From contig WELB01000115.1 of assembly GCA_009602725.1 (NCBI GenBank), forward strand, positions 58,532 to 77,695: a stretch of DNA of 19,164 nucleotides, in the 5' to 3' direction. The number at the start of each line of letters is the position of its first letter. Positions within the stretch are counted from its first letter, which is position 1. A model generated the notes under the pieces. It had not been told where the DNA came from and searched no databases. It saw only the letters and a program-made list of their open reading frames with translations. The position numbers and the translations under genes were made by a program. This stretch comes from Spirogloea muscicola. Taxonomy: Eukaryota > Streptophyta > Zygnematophyceae > Spirogloeales > Spirogloeaceae. Shown here one piece after another: positions 8,371-18,709 of this stretch.

Positions 8371-11300
8371 TTAGGTGACAGGTTTGAAGACAAGCACGCT
8401 CCACATGGGAATGGTGATTTGGATCTTGCGATCAGCTGGTGTTGCGCGGTGGTGGCCATTCCCAGAGGTTGCCCAGCCCCCAAAAGCTTCGGCCTGCGAG
8501 TTGAAAATTTCAACAAAGGACCTGGTCTGCCAATCAGAGTCGCTCGGGCCAATGCGCAGTCCGTAGTCGTACCTTTCCCACTGATTGCCAGAAGCATTGA
8601 TGACAACAAGAAGTCCCTCGTCAGCACCAGCCTGCACAGCAACAATGGTAAGAGTCAAGGCTCAGGGAGAACATCTGCAAGCTAAGTCTGACACCAGCAC
8701 CGTTGACTTTGTATCCGTTGACTTTGTATCCGTTGACTTCATACCGAGAATAGACAAAGACATCTTCCCATTCTCCACAGGGTGGAGCTCTATGTGCATC
8801 ATAAGAAGCGGTAGCATGTGTACATCAGCAGACCTGCAGGAGACACATTGGGTTCATTCATCTATAGGCACTTCGCTCAGTTGAAGCGATGAGTACCTGA
8901 CGTCGGATGCCAAGGATACCATTTGTGCCATCAAAGTGTACAGTGGACACAGACCCATGCTGGAGAGCTGCACTCCCTACTCTGAGAGCATTTGCAGCAG
9001 TCACCAGTGCTCTCATCTGCCTTCCATGGTTGTCATCTGCAGCCGATGAGATACTTGTGACACTGATATTCAGCGATAACTTTTTGTTGGCAAGAGTAGT
9101 CAACTGCAAATAGACTGCAGGCTGGATAGAGTGCGAAAGAAGTAGAGAAATATGTCAACGTTGGCAAGCATTCTAATGGGAATCATCGTGACCCTCTTAA
9201 AGTCGCAATAGATGTAGGATAAACATAGAAGCGCGGCTCACCAGCCAGGCCCCAATCAAGGCAGTGATCCTTGTCGATGCCCCACCAATTGGACTGATGG
9301 TACTCGGTCCCCGAGAAGAGCATGGGAATACAGTAAGCAGTCACGTTTGCCACATACCACATTCTGGATGCAGCTCGAGCGTCCCAGTTGCCCCTCCCTC
9401 CCCAGGTCTCAACTGCATACCTAGCACAGGGGTGCACGTGGGACATTGCCTGTCCTGGGCATCACATGGCAGCACAACCAGGGGCAGAGCAATGACCAGA
9501 TTTGACAGCTATCTTATGATGGGGTAGTTGCCACTCCGATGCTTCAGACTGAAATAAGATGGCAGATATGTTTGGCCGTCAGGATTGCAGGGGTCAAGAC
9601 CTGTGGTATCCTTTAATTTCCTCATCATATCCACCACTTTTCCGGCACCCGACTTGATCGTGGCAACCTAGAAAGTACTTCACGCACTGCACACCGCCAT
9701 GCAGCCCCTCAGATCCAAGAGCAAAAGGTAGGTGGCACAAAGCCTGGAGATAGGCTTTCCTTCCTACTCAAAAGGTCAAGAGAAAGGACTACACATTTGA
9801 TATACGCACTGTCAATCGCTGTTGACCAGCATGCTAAGTGTATGCTCGCCTGTGTGGAATTCGTGTAGCCAGGGGGTACACCCATCAATGACTCCACAAT
9901 CTGAAGATCTCTGTGGCCGCCCATGAAGGCCCTGGTTTGATAGTACGAATAATGCATCCATGTTGAGTTGAAGCCAGCCCCATGAATGACTTCTGGTTTT
10001 CTGGCGTGGTCTCTGAAATGCAACACAAGTCAACAAGCACGCGGATCCAGAACAGGTCACAGCCTACATACTAGTGGGCCACCACTAGTGCTGCTGCCAT
10101 ACTTGGAGACCAAGTGAGTAGCCTTCACACCTGATATGAGTATCTTTTCAGGGTATCTCGCCTTCAACTGCCAAGTAAGCTTTTGCAGCAGATCCCAGGG
10201 CATTGAGTGCACTGAGTCAAATCGTAGGCCATCTCCTGAAGGGTCGTGGAGAAGACAGGAGCAAATGAGTAGGAATAAATCAGGTGATTTATGTCAGTCA
10301 GGGCATCAGTGCACAATCGGCTGCAGTGGGATCCTCTACTCTTTCCAGACGCTCCATTCTCTAGATTTGACTACAAGTATAGATTACATGAAGAAGCTTG
10401 CCAAAATGCAACAACGGACCGGCAAGAACGCAATTGAAACATGGAAACAGTAACAAACAATGGCCTACATGTGACTCATCTGAAGATATTCCAGGACACA
10501 CGAGCAGGACATCTACATGCTTGGGGCTTGAAGGGCAACGGGCAGAGAGGACCACCATTATACTCTTCCAGGAACATAATGGCAGCATCAAGGAGCATAG
10601 CCTGGACTTCTCGCTGCCAAAAGGCAAAGCTCTTGCCCCATGGTGTATCTCTTCCACCGTCGAAGTATATGCCTGTGCAGACCCCAGACCTGATCAAGCT
10701 GTGGCTGAACTGCTATTCTTTACAACAATAAGTTGCATCATCATCATCACCACCCGGCGGCGGTCGTCATTGTTGCAGCAGGTTAGCTTTCATGCACATC
10801 AACCTCCCATGTGCAATCTTGTCTGTGAAGTAACTCTCACCTCCTTTGTTGTCAGGATTGGCCCCGTCATATGCCCAGAGGCTGTTAGGGAGAATATCAA
10901 CAGCAGTCCATTAGCCTGACATGAGGCTGTAAAGGCAGTATCATCAACCTTGCTACAGGTGTGAAAATAGGTGTAATACAACACGGTGAAAGTGGAATGA
11001 TATTCTGGGGTAGGAGCAACAATGAATAGGGTCTGATCATCAGATGAAGCACCTGTTCAGCTTAGCGGCTCCGTGGTTGAGGACCATATCAAATATCACC
11101 GCAAGGCCTGCATAGCTGCAGCAAAGCTATCAGCAGCCAAACTCAGTGGAGGCACTTCGTCAAGTGATGCTGAGTCCTGCGACTCAAGAGTTACAGAGCT
11201 GCAGTGAGCCGGATGCTTATTGCACCTCTTTTGTGGGCCTGGTCCACCAGACGGCGGATGTCATCGGGCGAGCCATAGGCCTGGTGAATGGCTAGCAGCA

Positions 11301-13233
11301 GCCGGGGGTTATATCCCCACTGTCCACAATACTCGTGCACAGGCAGAGGCTGATCACAGCACGGAGGACAACAACAATGACATCAGTACAACATCCACCA
11401 TCGACATCATCAACATCAATACCACATTCGTAGCATCCTGTGAGCATTGACTGGCTTGTAGCAAGGACTGGCGTCTGTCAAAATATGCATGTCAGCATGT
11501 GACTGTTGGTGGATGACAGGGACTTGAAAGCTTAATTGAACTGGCAGGTGGGGCTTGCTCAAGTGCTGAAACAGAGCAGGTGAAGTCTGCACACCTGAAT
11601 GGCAGTGAAACCAAGGCTCGCAATGTAGTCCAGCTTTCGCTCAAGCGCCGCAAAAGTCCCACCCCCGTCCTCCCTCCTGTCCCTTCCCTGGAGGTTCTTG
11701 TGATCAGCGACAACTTAGCTGGAGAAAACAATGGTGCACTGAAGCTTTGAAGAACGCAGTTCAATGGTGCAAAAATCTTGCAGTACATCCCTAGACCTGC
11801 AAGCGCATCACATCTTAAGACCTGCTTGCAGTTGCGCACCCAGTGAAGGCGCCAATGTGGAGCTGGTACAAGATGAGGCGGCTCCATGGCGGCGCTTTGA
11901 ATGGGGCCCAGACGTAGTCCTGCCCACGGTTTCTCACAATGCAGGCATCTGTGTCAAACTCCGTCTGACGAGCCCTGGCGTCGCGCCGCACATGACTGTG
12001 CCCACCATGCTGGATGACAAAGTGATATCTGGCTCCCTGCCGCCAAGAAGCAATGGGAGGATGGCCACATTAACGCGAGGCCTCAGAGTCTGCTGATGGA
12101 CCCAGAGTCTGCTGACGAGGCATCGAGAACATGCAGAAGGTGGAGTAGCGGGGTCCGAAGTCTTGCAAAGTGGAGACTACGTCTGATGCCAATCTTGAAA
12201 AATCATGCGCAATTCGCGAGCGCTTGGTGGTCGCCCTGGCGGAGATGGACAGCTCGGCTGCTCACAGCGTACACGCTGGGGAGGCGGCACTGCCACACAC
12301 CATCCTCTGCTCTGTCCAGGGCCAGCGTGCGGCCCGAGAGCTCGCTGTCCCCAGCTTTATCCCACAGCCGGACCTCCGCCGCGTCGGCATTGGGTGCCCA
12401 TAAGCGGAAGACGCAGCCGCCGCGGCCGTCCAGCGTCGCGCCCAGGCCCTCCGTGTCCGCCTAAGGTTCAAGGTACCGCCGAGAGCGCCGCAGTCAGCCG
12501 ACTGGGGATCGATCCCCGGCCGCCGCATCCTGGCCCCACTCGATTGACCGGCAAGCTAAAGAGCGCATGCGATAAGGCAGCGTCTCGAGAGCGAGAGCTG
12601 CGGCAGCTGGCCAGCCACCCTAACCCTAACCCCCCCAATATCCTTAACCCTAATCCCTCACCAGAGCTGCGGCATCGTCGCGGGCGGCGTCCGTCTGGTG
12701 CGGCAGCTCTTCTACAGCCGCAACCTGCGCCGCCGCAGAGCGCTGGACGCCAGCGGCCGCTCGCAGGACGCCGCCCGCTACCGGCCGCGTCCTTCGAACG
12801 CAGCTGCCATGGAGAACAGGCGAGCATCTGATCATGGACAACTGTGTCGCCCCATCCTCAGTCATTATCTACAGTGCGCATTCTCGACATGGATCCGGCG
12901 GGAGGTATAAGTTGGTGAGCGCAGCTGCTATGGACAACAGGCAAGCATCTGATCACGGACGACTGTCGCCCCATCCGCAGCCATCGTCTGACAGTGCGCA
13001 GCTTCGACACGGATTGGTCGTGAGGTATTGAGTTGGCCAGCAAGTCTCGGCCAGCGGCGGGCGCGGTCATAGCAAGGCCATTTGACGCACCGAAAAGCAT
13101 TCCAATTATAGCCCACGATTTGGCGCTGCGCCGTCGCGGGCCATGCGGCTCCCATTGCCGTCGCGCTCGGCGCGGCGGCGACCGCGATCATAGCGCCGCC
13201 GGCGACGCCGGCGGTGGAGGCGACGGCGGCCAT
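8371..13233 (-). CDS. GH13 alpha-glucan enzyme (branching-enzyme/TreZ-like), probably one base short
   Basis: Member of glycoside hydrolase family 13, acting on alpha-1,4-glucan; probably a branching enzyme or relative. Exons: 13233-13091, 12803-12662, 12460-12275, 12036-11840, 11676-11595, 11349-11226, 11107-11053, 10881-10841, 10672-10556, 10235-10131, 10012-9850, 9686-9601, 9420-9242, 9036-8897, 8631-8371 (stop TAA). Blocks in order: N-terminal beta domain GGCVFRLWAPNADAAEVRLW; LILYQLHIGAFT; PVHEYCGQWGYNP; AVIFDMVLNHG (region I); DGLRFDSVHSMPWDLL (nucleophile Asp); ILISETTPEN (acid/base Glu); VKYFLGCHDQVGCRK (third catalytic Asp); HRYAVETWGG; MLFSGTEYHQSNWWGIDKDH; C-terminal beta domain ending MWSVLVFKPVT. 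In exon 11 the frame must shift after QKSFMG: one more G in the run at 9978-9981 gives AGFNSTWMHYSYYQT and makes the model divisible by three (673 residues). Exons 1-2 and the start of exon 5 are tentative. The donor of intron 11 is GC. GH13 is secure; the exact reaction is not. Confidence 0.9.
8700..8744. repeat. Three tandem 15-bp repeats in a GH13 intron
   Basis: CCGTTGACTTTGTAT occurs twice, followed by a third diverged copy CCGTTGACTTCATAC. It lies in the last intron of the GH13 gene. Confidence 0.85.
12617..12660 (-). repeat. Telomere-like repeats beside a GH13 splice donor
   Basis: Plus strand reads CCCTAACCCTAACCCCCCC, then CCTTAACCCTAATCCCTCA. On the gene strand the G-rich repeat begins within about eight bases of the donor (GTGAGG) after exon 2, which ends at 12662. 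Confidence 0.85.
12798..13036. repeat. 121-bp tandem duplication at the 5' end of the GH13 gene
   Basis: Two units offset by 121 bases share CAGCTGC, ATGGA-AACAGGC, AGCATCTGATCA and CGCCCCATCC in order (12801 onward and 12922 onward). Each unit contains the same CAG/C acceptor and exon-2 opening bases on the minus strand. Past the distal acceptor the frame soon meets a stop, so only the proximal one fits the GH13 model. Confidence 0.8.
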
Positions 13234-13372
13234 GGCGGCGGCAGCTAGCGGACGGGCAGTTGCACTTCAGCGTTTTTCTGGCCTCTTCACACTTCGTTTC
13301 ATTCTTATTTTGGGAATAGCCGATCACAGCCAGCGCCCTCTACTGGGGGCCCCTTCTTTTCTTTTCTTTTTC

Positions 13373-13415
13373 CTCTCTCTCTCTCTACTGGAAGAGTCTC
13401 TCTCTCTCTCTCTCT

Positions 13416-13489
<74 letters not shown>
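13373..13489. repeat. CT/GA microsatellite
   Basis: Nearly pure CT dinucleotides, interrupted once by TACTGGAAGAGT and by two CCC steps, ending at an N (13490). The length is likely unreliable. Confidence 0.95.
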
Positions 13490-13674
13490 NTCGGGCTGGC
13501 TTTCCTTTTCTTCGGCTTTGGACATTGTCCATTCTTTTTAGGCTGGCGTTGCCAGCCCCTCTTTCTCTATGGGCGAGCCTTCTTCTTCTCTTTGGAAAGA
13601 GGGGCTGGCAACGCCAGCCTAAAAAGAATGGACAATGTCCAAAGCCGAAGAAAAGGAAAGCCAGCCCGAAAGAG
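13486..13674. repeat. Almost perfect inverted repeat, 80-bp arms, 29-bp loop
   Basis: 13486-13565 is the reverse complement of 13595-13674, with every base matching except the N at 13490, which pairing predicts to be T. The arms contain the family blocks GGACATTGTCCATTC and GGCTGGCGTTGCCAGCCCC; the loop contains ATGGGCGAGCC. Two stem-loop family copies stand head to head here. Confidence 0.95.
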
Positions 13675-13733
13675 TTGACAAAGGTTCGAAGACGAGAGCA
13701 CGTCAGAAGAAAGAGCTCGCCCATTGAATGAAC
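13595..13733 (-). repeat. GGCTGGC stem-loop repeat, minus orientation, extended
   Basis: Continues past the hairpin arm with GTTGACAAAGGTTCGAAGAC and AGAGCTCGCCCATTGAATG. The final GCTCGCCCATTGA block also closes the copies at 6831 and 6293. Confidence 0.8.
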
Positions 13734-13842
13734 TCTCTTTTGAGGATAGGGGCTCTCTTTTACTCACCTCCTTCTAGACCTATGCAATTGACAGGACGCT
13801 GACTGTCATTCGGGAAGAAATACTCTTGCAGGAGAGGGCGAT

Positions 13843-13905
13843 GGCTGTGATCGGCCAGCCTAGAAGAAGAATGAACAAAGCTCGAGGGGCCCAGAAAAGG
13901 CGTTA
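13843..13905 (-). repeat. Diverged GGCTGGC stem-loop repeat, minus orientation
   Basis: GGCCAGCCTAGAAGAAGAAT and GAACAAAGCTCGAGGGGCCC follow the same order as 6859-6918 (CCAGCCCAAAAAAGAGTG, AACAGAGTACGAG, GGGGCCAGGGGAAGCG). Confidence 0.55.
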
Positions 13906-14007
13906 AATCACAGCGACTCAAGTGGCCACTGGGTCCTCAATGAAACGATTACCGGCTCGCAGATACTACTGCAATGTTGCTCGGAAGAAGAGTGCCATCT
14001 GGAGGGC

Positions 14008-14117
14008 CTGACTTAGCAGAGGTTACTGAGTGATTCTCCTGTAGCTCTTTGGATTTTGTCCATTCTTTTTTTGCTGGCTTCTGCCAGCCCCTCTCTTCTA
14101 TGGGCGAGCTTTTCCTG
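14008..14117 (+). repeat. GGCTGGC stem-loop repeat, plus orientation, full block order
   Basis: CTTAGCAGAGGTTACTG, GTAGCTCTTTGGATTTTGTC, CATTCTTTTTTTGCTGGC, TTCTGCCAGCCCCTCT and ATGGGCGAGC follow one another, the same order as 6236-6380. Confidence 0.8.
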
Positions 14118-14119
14118 GC

Positions 14120-14918
14120 AGCAGCTCGGCCAATTTACAGTTACTTATTGCCTGCTGTGCTGCTCGGGCTTCGCAGAGCCACATGCCAGACAAGTGGAAC
14201 GTGCTCAGTTTGCCCATCCCAACTATGGACTGAGCACATAAGCTCCATCAGGGGCACTGGATGATAATATGCATACTCGACAATCGCTTCTGAGAGGATG
14301 TGGCTGTAATTGGCTGGCAGAAGGAGATGTGTCACCACGTTGGAGCAGAAATGAACGATGTGAACGGAGGGAGGTTGCTACGGTCAATGTCAGCAAGAAG
14401 CACCCTCAAACGACAGGACACGAGCCAAGTGTTAAATCAGAGAGGCTGTCTAAAAGGGTTCCCTGCGTAGCAGCTGACGCACTATTAGCACAAGGCAAAG
14501 ATAAATGTTGCAGGAAATAGTTGGCAGTTGATCAGGAAATGATCTTAGCAGCCTGATCATGTCATGTGCCAGCAAGCCCAGCATGGGCGTGCAAGAGTTG
14601 AGGTTTGCACGAAGATTTGCACATTAGTACTAGCACAATCAAGTTGTACGCAGCAGTCCAAGCCAAGCACCACTTTGCATGTGGTAAACAGCCTGTTCCG
14701 CAAGGTGCTATGACATGTATGAGGCGTTTTTCACCAATATTGGTGTACATGAAGTTCACATTGTTTGCCCCATCGTTAAGTTTCTTATAGCTTAGTCAGA
14801 ATTGACAGTGACAGACAATGTCACGGGTGACATCAGGTTCCAAGAAGTGCTTAATCAACTCGCCAAAACTAGAAGACTAATAGCCAGCATGGGCACTGCT
14901 CTCATCAGGCACCTACGG
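14120..14918. other. Spacer downstream of the purple acid phosphatase gene
   Basis: AT-richer sequence without recognisable coding content on either strand; I see no RNA gene. It includes the 3' UTR of the phosphatase gene, which is transcribed from the minus strand. Confidence 0.4.
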
Positions 14919-17900
14919 CTAAAAGGGCCACTGTCTAACAGTAAAGGAACTTGGGTGTGAGCGTGAAAAAGTCACCAATTGTCTACCGCCAATGTTGCGG
15001 TACCTGAGTAGAGCAAAACCTCATCTTCGTCAGAGTCTGTAAGGTGTGCACTACAAGCAACAAGTGCAAATGGAGCGCAAGATAGTATACACATACTCCA
15101 AAGAAACATGCATCATGCTGCAGCCGTAGGTGGGATGCAAAGTTGAGTGATACTGTATGTATAAGTACCAGCTGAACTCAGTGTAAGTAGCATTCTTGAC
15201 ATCCAGCTCGGCATGGCCGAAGTAGTAGTCACGAGTTTGGGTGTACTCGCGAGGGGAATTATCCATGGCATTATAGAAGCTGGAGAAGATGGTCACAGAG
15301 GGCAAGTCATCAGCTGCACAAATAAGCCCTTGCCATCTGTGTAAGCTCTCAGTGACTGCAAACAAGCCGGGAGTCCCTGAAGGGGCTTGGAGGACTCACG
15401 GTCCAGCGACACCCTCATCGTTGCCACCATCGCCCACAGTCACATACACTGGCCCGCAGGGGTTGACAGCAACCTGGTACACTGGCTTGCTGCGCTCGTA
15501 TGCGTGCACGTGGCCAGCAATAACGAGATCAACCTTGGCATTATACAGGAAACCCTCATAATCCTGGCGCAGGCTCTCCCCCTGGTAATGAGCCAGTAGC
15601 GCCAGGCGTCAGCCAGGTCCATGATTGGAGCTGCGGTGAGCTGCTGTGGGCCACAATGGGTAGTGGCAGCTAACCGAGTTGGACACAGCTGCATGCTTCT
15701 CAATTTTTCCAGAGGATGGTGGCAGCATACCTCAAGGTAATGTGAGACGTCAGTGTTGTACCACGGACTGTGGAAGAAGACAACCACAAACGGAGTAATG
15801 GCACGGTTGATTGCTGCAAGGTCACTGTTCAGCCAATTGTACTGCATTGCAAATTGACATGAGATTCATCAGCAGAGGTCCTTAGCGACTGCGTGCGGTG
15901 CACTTGCCATTCTTCCCAACATTTGAAGTCTTGCTAAGATGGAACAGGCGCAAGTCGGGTTTGACAGAGCGCCCACCTGCTGAGTGTACTTGGTGAAGGG
16001 CTCGTACGAGGAGAGGGCAATGACATGAACGTATCCAACATTGAAGGAGTAGAAGAAGGGGGCCTTGGGTGAGGCCAAAGCACTGCCAAGTTGAGGGGTC
16101 ACAGGTCACTGACTGGCTTACAAAGCATTGCACCAATACGCAAGGTGCAGTGAAGAATCACCAATCTGTGATACTTGGGAGGCTATCCATGTCTTTAATA
16201 TTGAGTCTCTGCCTAGGCGCAGAAGCCCGTCAAAGCATTGCATTGATGGACTACCTGACGGGGGACACGACGTGGCCGGGAATGCGGTTTCGGTACGCAA
16301 TGAAGAGGTGGCGCTTGCGTTCCATGCAGCCACACCCTCCTCCTCGTGGTTGCCAGCAACGAAGGTGGTGGGCTGACAGCCAAGTATCCAAGGTCAGAGA
16401 TAGAGGTAAGTCAGGAGAATGGCAGCAAAAGACCTCCATGACATGATATGCTCACACAGGTGCTGGCAGGCCCCTGACTTACATAGAAGGAGAGGGTCTT
16501 CTCGGAGAGTCTGCCCCACGAGTCCCAGCGGAGGCCTCCCTCACCGCAGGTCCTGCTGGGGCCACTGGGCACGTCCGTACCGTTGAATGGGGCGCAGGGG
16601 GGTCCAAAGTTGTCAGCATAGCAGAGATCCGCAGCAAAGAGAATGACGTCGGGATGACCAAGATTCACATTGTCGTAAGTCGAGGAGGAGTTGCTCGTCT
16701 GGCCCACGTCAGCTGCATGGCCAACTCAAAGGAGTAAAGAATGTAGAGCTGGAGGAAGCTGGTGCCATGCTTGAGGATGCAACAGCGATCCAAAGTGGAT
16801 GTTGCAAAGTTAAGCTGAATGAGATTCGCACAACGCAGAACAACAGCCATCGTTGCCCAAGGTCATCATAGGTGGCTTTGCTGAAATGATGATGGTACCA
16901 CATTGCACCACTGCAATGCTCCTTACCAATGAGGCCAATCTGCAGGGGCTGCCGCCGGCCGGCATGGTCTTGAATTGGTAAGTGCGATTCATTGAGGGTG
17001 CAGCCTTTGAGACAATCTCGTAGTAGTAGACGGTGTTGTATGCGAGGGGCCCAATCTGGGCGAAGTAGATGGCACCGGAGTGGTACTTCCCGGGGTAGCC
17101 CGCGTAAACTGTGTAGTTGTGGGGGGTAACACTGCACGGGCGGCATGGACAAGAAGTCCACTCTGGCAGGTGAGGCAGTGGCTGACAATCACTGTTGCAG
17201 TGTGGCAGGCTGCTGTTGACAGGGGCGATACTAAGTGCTAGTGTTTACATCTGCAACTGGGAACAAGCATCCGCGGCCAAAGGGCGAGTGATACTAGTCA
17301 CAGCAGTTGGCTAACCGCGTCCAGATGCAATGGCCTCCTTTCTGCAGACAAGCTCATGCGCGGAATGGATAGGTGTTAACGAGCTTACGTGACGGAAAAC
17401 GACGACTTTGTGGGCACGGGGAAAAAAATGCTGTAGTACACTGTGCCAGGGACCAGAAGAGCCTGGGGCGTCTGCCACTTGACGGTGTAAAAGGACCCGT
17501 CGGGGCTGGCGGGCGAGACCAGCACCTGGGCACAGGCACACAAGAGAGACGGTGAGCCTGAATGCGATCAGCAGCCTCTCACGAGAGGTACCTGCGTGTG
17601 CTGCGAGCTGCCGTCGGGCAATGCAGGCCGTATCGAACAGCGGATCACGGGGTGCTCACTTGCTCAGGGAGATTGGTGCCATTCATCTGCATGCCAAAGG
17701 TGACAGGGATGTCGTCGCCAGTGTAGGGGCGGACGAATGGCGGCTGGATGAGGAATTGCGAGGGGCTAGGCTTGGAGGTCAGCGTCACGCCCGGAGGGCC
17801 AGGCGCAACGTACTGCGGGCCAACAACAGGCAAGGCCAGCGCAGGGCGTCAGCACATCACGCTCATCGCATTCGCAGGGCCCTCCATTCCGCATGCAGAA

Positions 17901-18099
17901 GGCGCCTGATCCGCTCCCCGCAGATGCCCAGACAGCGCTCAGGCAGCTCCTGCTGCTGCTGCGAGCCGGCCCGACGGCGGCCCGAGTGGAGGGGCTGCAT
18001 TATTGAGCGAATCCGAGGGGCTCCACGACGCGCCCTCACCTGAGCATTGGCGACGACAAACAGCGACACGAGCGCCGCCAGCACGGCGAGTGGCGTCAT
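14919..18099 (-). CDS. Secreted purple acid phosphatase, apparently two bases short
   Basis: Metallophosphoesterase that releases phosphate from organic esters, usually secreted or vacuolar. Exons: 18099-18040, 17812-17660, 17525-17389, 17131-16927, 16712-16483, 16372-16255, 16082-15977, 15841-15731, 15581-15400, 15279-15169, 15003-14919 (stop TAG). Exon 1 is a signal peptide, MTPLAVLAALVSLFVVANAQ. An N-terminal Fn3-like region follows (YVAPGPPGVTL, WQTPQALLVPGTVYYS, YAGYPGKYHSGAIYFAQIGP, NTVYYYEIV). Five metal-site blocks: IADVGQT, FAADLCYADN, VAGNHEEE, VVFFHSPWYN and AGHVHAYER, then VTVGDGGNDEG, YYFGHAELDVKNATYTEFSW and YRN. Two joins need one extra base: at the CCCC run 16945-16948 (MPAGGSP to LQIGLIADVGQT) and at 16330-16331 (GNHEEEGV to CMERKRHLFIAYRNRIPGH). 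With both added the model is 500 codons including stop. Family assignment is very secure; the last two junctions are less so. Confidence 0.93.
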
Positions 18100-18632
18100 G
18101 GCGAGCGTGGCGGCGCCTCAGCTGCAGCTCGGGCTTGTGGGTTGTGGGCGACGCAAGTGTGGGAGCAGAGGAAGGGGGTTACAGCCGGGTGCGGCTGGCT
18201 GGCTGGCGGCCAGGCCAGCGGGCCCACAGAAGAAAAAGAAGAAGAAAAAGAAAGCGGCTGCTGATATGAAAGAATCGGCTGTGAAATGCCAGCCAGATGC
18301 ATACAGGTAGGTGTTCATGACGGAGCCAAAGGCTAGGCAGACAGGGCGCCCTCAATACCCCCGTGTCAGCAGTAGGAAGTCAGATGAGCTGAGGGGAGGA
18401 AGAGCAACCCCGCTGCGCAAGCCAGAGGCTGCTGCAAGGGCGCGACCAGCGCGGCGGTGCATGAGAACAGCCAGCCCATTGGCAGGGGTCTGGCAGCCTG
18501 GTGGAAGCTGGAGGGTTGGTGGGGAGGCCGCGCGGCGACCATGCCACGTTCTTGGTTGGGCAAACCCGCAAGCCCATTGTGCTCGGTTCTTATGTCACCT
18601 TAGGCACCTTGGTTTCGTTTTCCGTATTACTA
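18100..18632. other. 5' region of the phosphatase gene
   Basis: Upstream of the minus-strand ATG at 18099. A pyrimidine tract on the gene strand (complement of 18229-18254, AAGAAAAAGAAGAAGAAAAA and neighbours) lies about 130-155 bases upstream and could be a 5' UTR or core-promoter element. Nothing else recognisable. Confidence 0.3.
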
Positions 18633-18641
18633 GTGGGCCGG

Positions 18642-18693
18642 TGCGCGATGCTCCCAGCGCGGCCGCGGGCCACTGCGCGATGCTCCCAGCGCG
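18642..18693. repeat. Short direct duplication TGCGCGATGCTCCCAGCGCG
   Basis: The 20-base unit starts at 18642 and 18674 (the first copy ends ...GCGCGGCCGC, the second ...GCGCGCGGCCGC), and again at 19009 in the neighbouring tandem unit. Confidence 0.9.
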
Positions 18694-18709
18694 CGGCCGC
18701 AGAGAGAAC

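Noticed and set aside
7489-8400. Several 60-130 codon open frames
   Set aside because: No motif, no exon-like GC content, no splice-consistent partners, and both strands are equally open.
9535-9667. Alternative GH13 exon beginning VATIKSGAGK after a TAG acceptor
   Set aside because: It is open but matches nothing and leaves no third catalytic motif. Reading the overlapping frame from 9686 gives VKYFLGCHDQVGC and joins in phase to HRYAVETWGG.
10072-10130. Continuation GVKATHLVSKYG as GH13 coding sequence
   Set aside because: Splicing at TCAG/GTGTGA to TTTCAG/AGACC instead yields ISETTPEN with the needed catalytic Glu; the continuation lacks it.
12504-12517. Perfect 14-bp palindrome GGGGATCGATCCCC
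   Set aside because: Isolated, inside an intron and without a second copy; too short to interpret.
13373-13490. Ser-Leu or Arg-Glu repeat protein
   Set aside because: It is just the CT microsatellite translated; no family content on either side.
15582-15660. Phosphatase exon reading PIMDLADAWRYWL
   Set aside because: Another frame with an acceptor at 15582 joins HYLE directly to GESLRQDYEGF in phase, as expected for the family, so this stretch is intron.
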